12,873 nucleotides of DNA from UBA1723 sp045641065 (GTDB lineage: Bacteria; Bacteroidota; Bacteroidia; Bacteroidales; Paludibacteraceae), in contig JAZUGF010000117.1 in the NCBI GenBank assembly GCA_045641065.1, positions 1-12,873 on the forward strand. The letters are read 5' to 3'. A program made the translations under genes and the position numbers. Shown piece after piece: positions 12,852-12,873 of the stretch. Within the stretch, counting starts at the first letter, position 1. Every line of letters starts with the position of its first letter. The notes beneath the pieces were generated by a model. That model was not told the origin of the DNA. It searched no databases and saw only the letters and a program-made list of their open reading frames with translations.

Positions 12852-12873
12852 ATTGCAGCCCTAGGGCTGCAAT
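12852..12873. repeat. Perfect 22-bp palindrome at the window edge
   Basis: Arms ATTGCAGCC and GGCTGCAAT (12852-12860 and 12865-12873) surround CTAG, itself palindromic. It may be a terminator whose T-tract lies beyond the window, or a protein-binding or repeat site. The sequence between the hairpin and this palindrome (12775-12851) has no gene. It contains GTCCTAA (12784-12790) able to pair with TTAGGAC (12821-12827). Confidence 0.6.

Noticed and set aside
12575..12873. Retron msr-msd RNA
   Set aside because: The long stem and tRNA neighbourhood recall a retron, but I could not find a convincing a1/a2 complementary pair or a branching-G context, and no reverse transcriptase is in the window. 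It stays a question for the sequence beyond 12873.

Overview
The window looks like chromosomal DNA from a Bacteroidota, probably order Bacteroidales. Several upstream regions carry the TTG-N19-TAnnTTTG promoter of this phylum, and starts lack clear Shine-Dalgarno sites. The gene content also fits: TonB-C proteins, a PorT-like barrel, a LysM/periplasmic-binding fusion, lipoproteins with an acidic stretch after the lipobox cysteine, an ORF6N protein and a secreted CotH-fold protein. No transposase, integrase, CRISPR array or rRNA is visible.

Layout. Positions 1-1141 (minus) hold the first 380 codons of an exported von Willebrand A protein cut by the window edge. A divergent ORF6N gene follows (1384-2043, plus). 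Next is a minus-strand operon (3682 down to 2058) of a CHY zinc-finger protein and two tandem TonB-C paralogues that share a cysteine-rich N-terminal module; the middle gene has lost the membrane segment. guaB (IMP dehydrogenase, 3836-5332, minus) has its own promoter and a strong terminator. It is of the Tritrichomonas-foetus-like type, and the key residues fall at the same numbers as I recall for the parasite enzyme. Upstream of it lies an envelope pair: a five-LysM/periplasmic-binding fusion (6196-8436) followed closely by a PorT-like outer-membrane barrel (5413-6180).

After a 376-base divergent gap holding a possibly structured leader, two tandem paralogous lipoproteins (8813-9709 and 9731-10540, plus) end at a strong hairpin terminator. 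A secreted CotH-family protein (10871-12190, minus) is followed by two overlapping tiny ORFs, possibly one frameshifted small membrane protein. A tRNA-Pro(UGG) gene (12447-12521, plus) with a consensus promoter and its own terminator comes next.

The last 317 bases contain no convincing protein gene and are richer in G+C. They carry a 32-position stem that folds well only as plus-strand RNA: 22 Watson-Crick pairs, nine G-U pairs, one U-U mismatch and no A-C mismatch. This is the best candidate in the window for an undescribed element. It may be a structured RNA or part of a repeat family, and it continues to a perfect 22-bp palindrome at the window edge.

Overall the window is mostly envelope and housekeeping functions (peptidoglycan binding, TonB-type transduction, surface lipoproteins, GMP synthesis). 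The novel parts are the anchorless TonB-C gene, the mosaic lipoprotein pair and the tRNA-proximal RNA hairpin.
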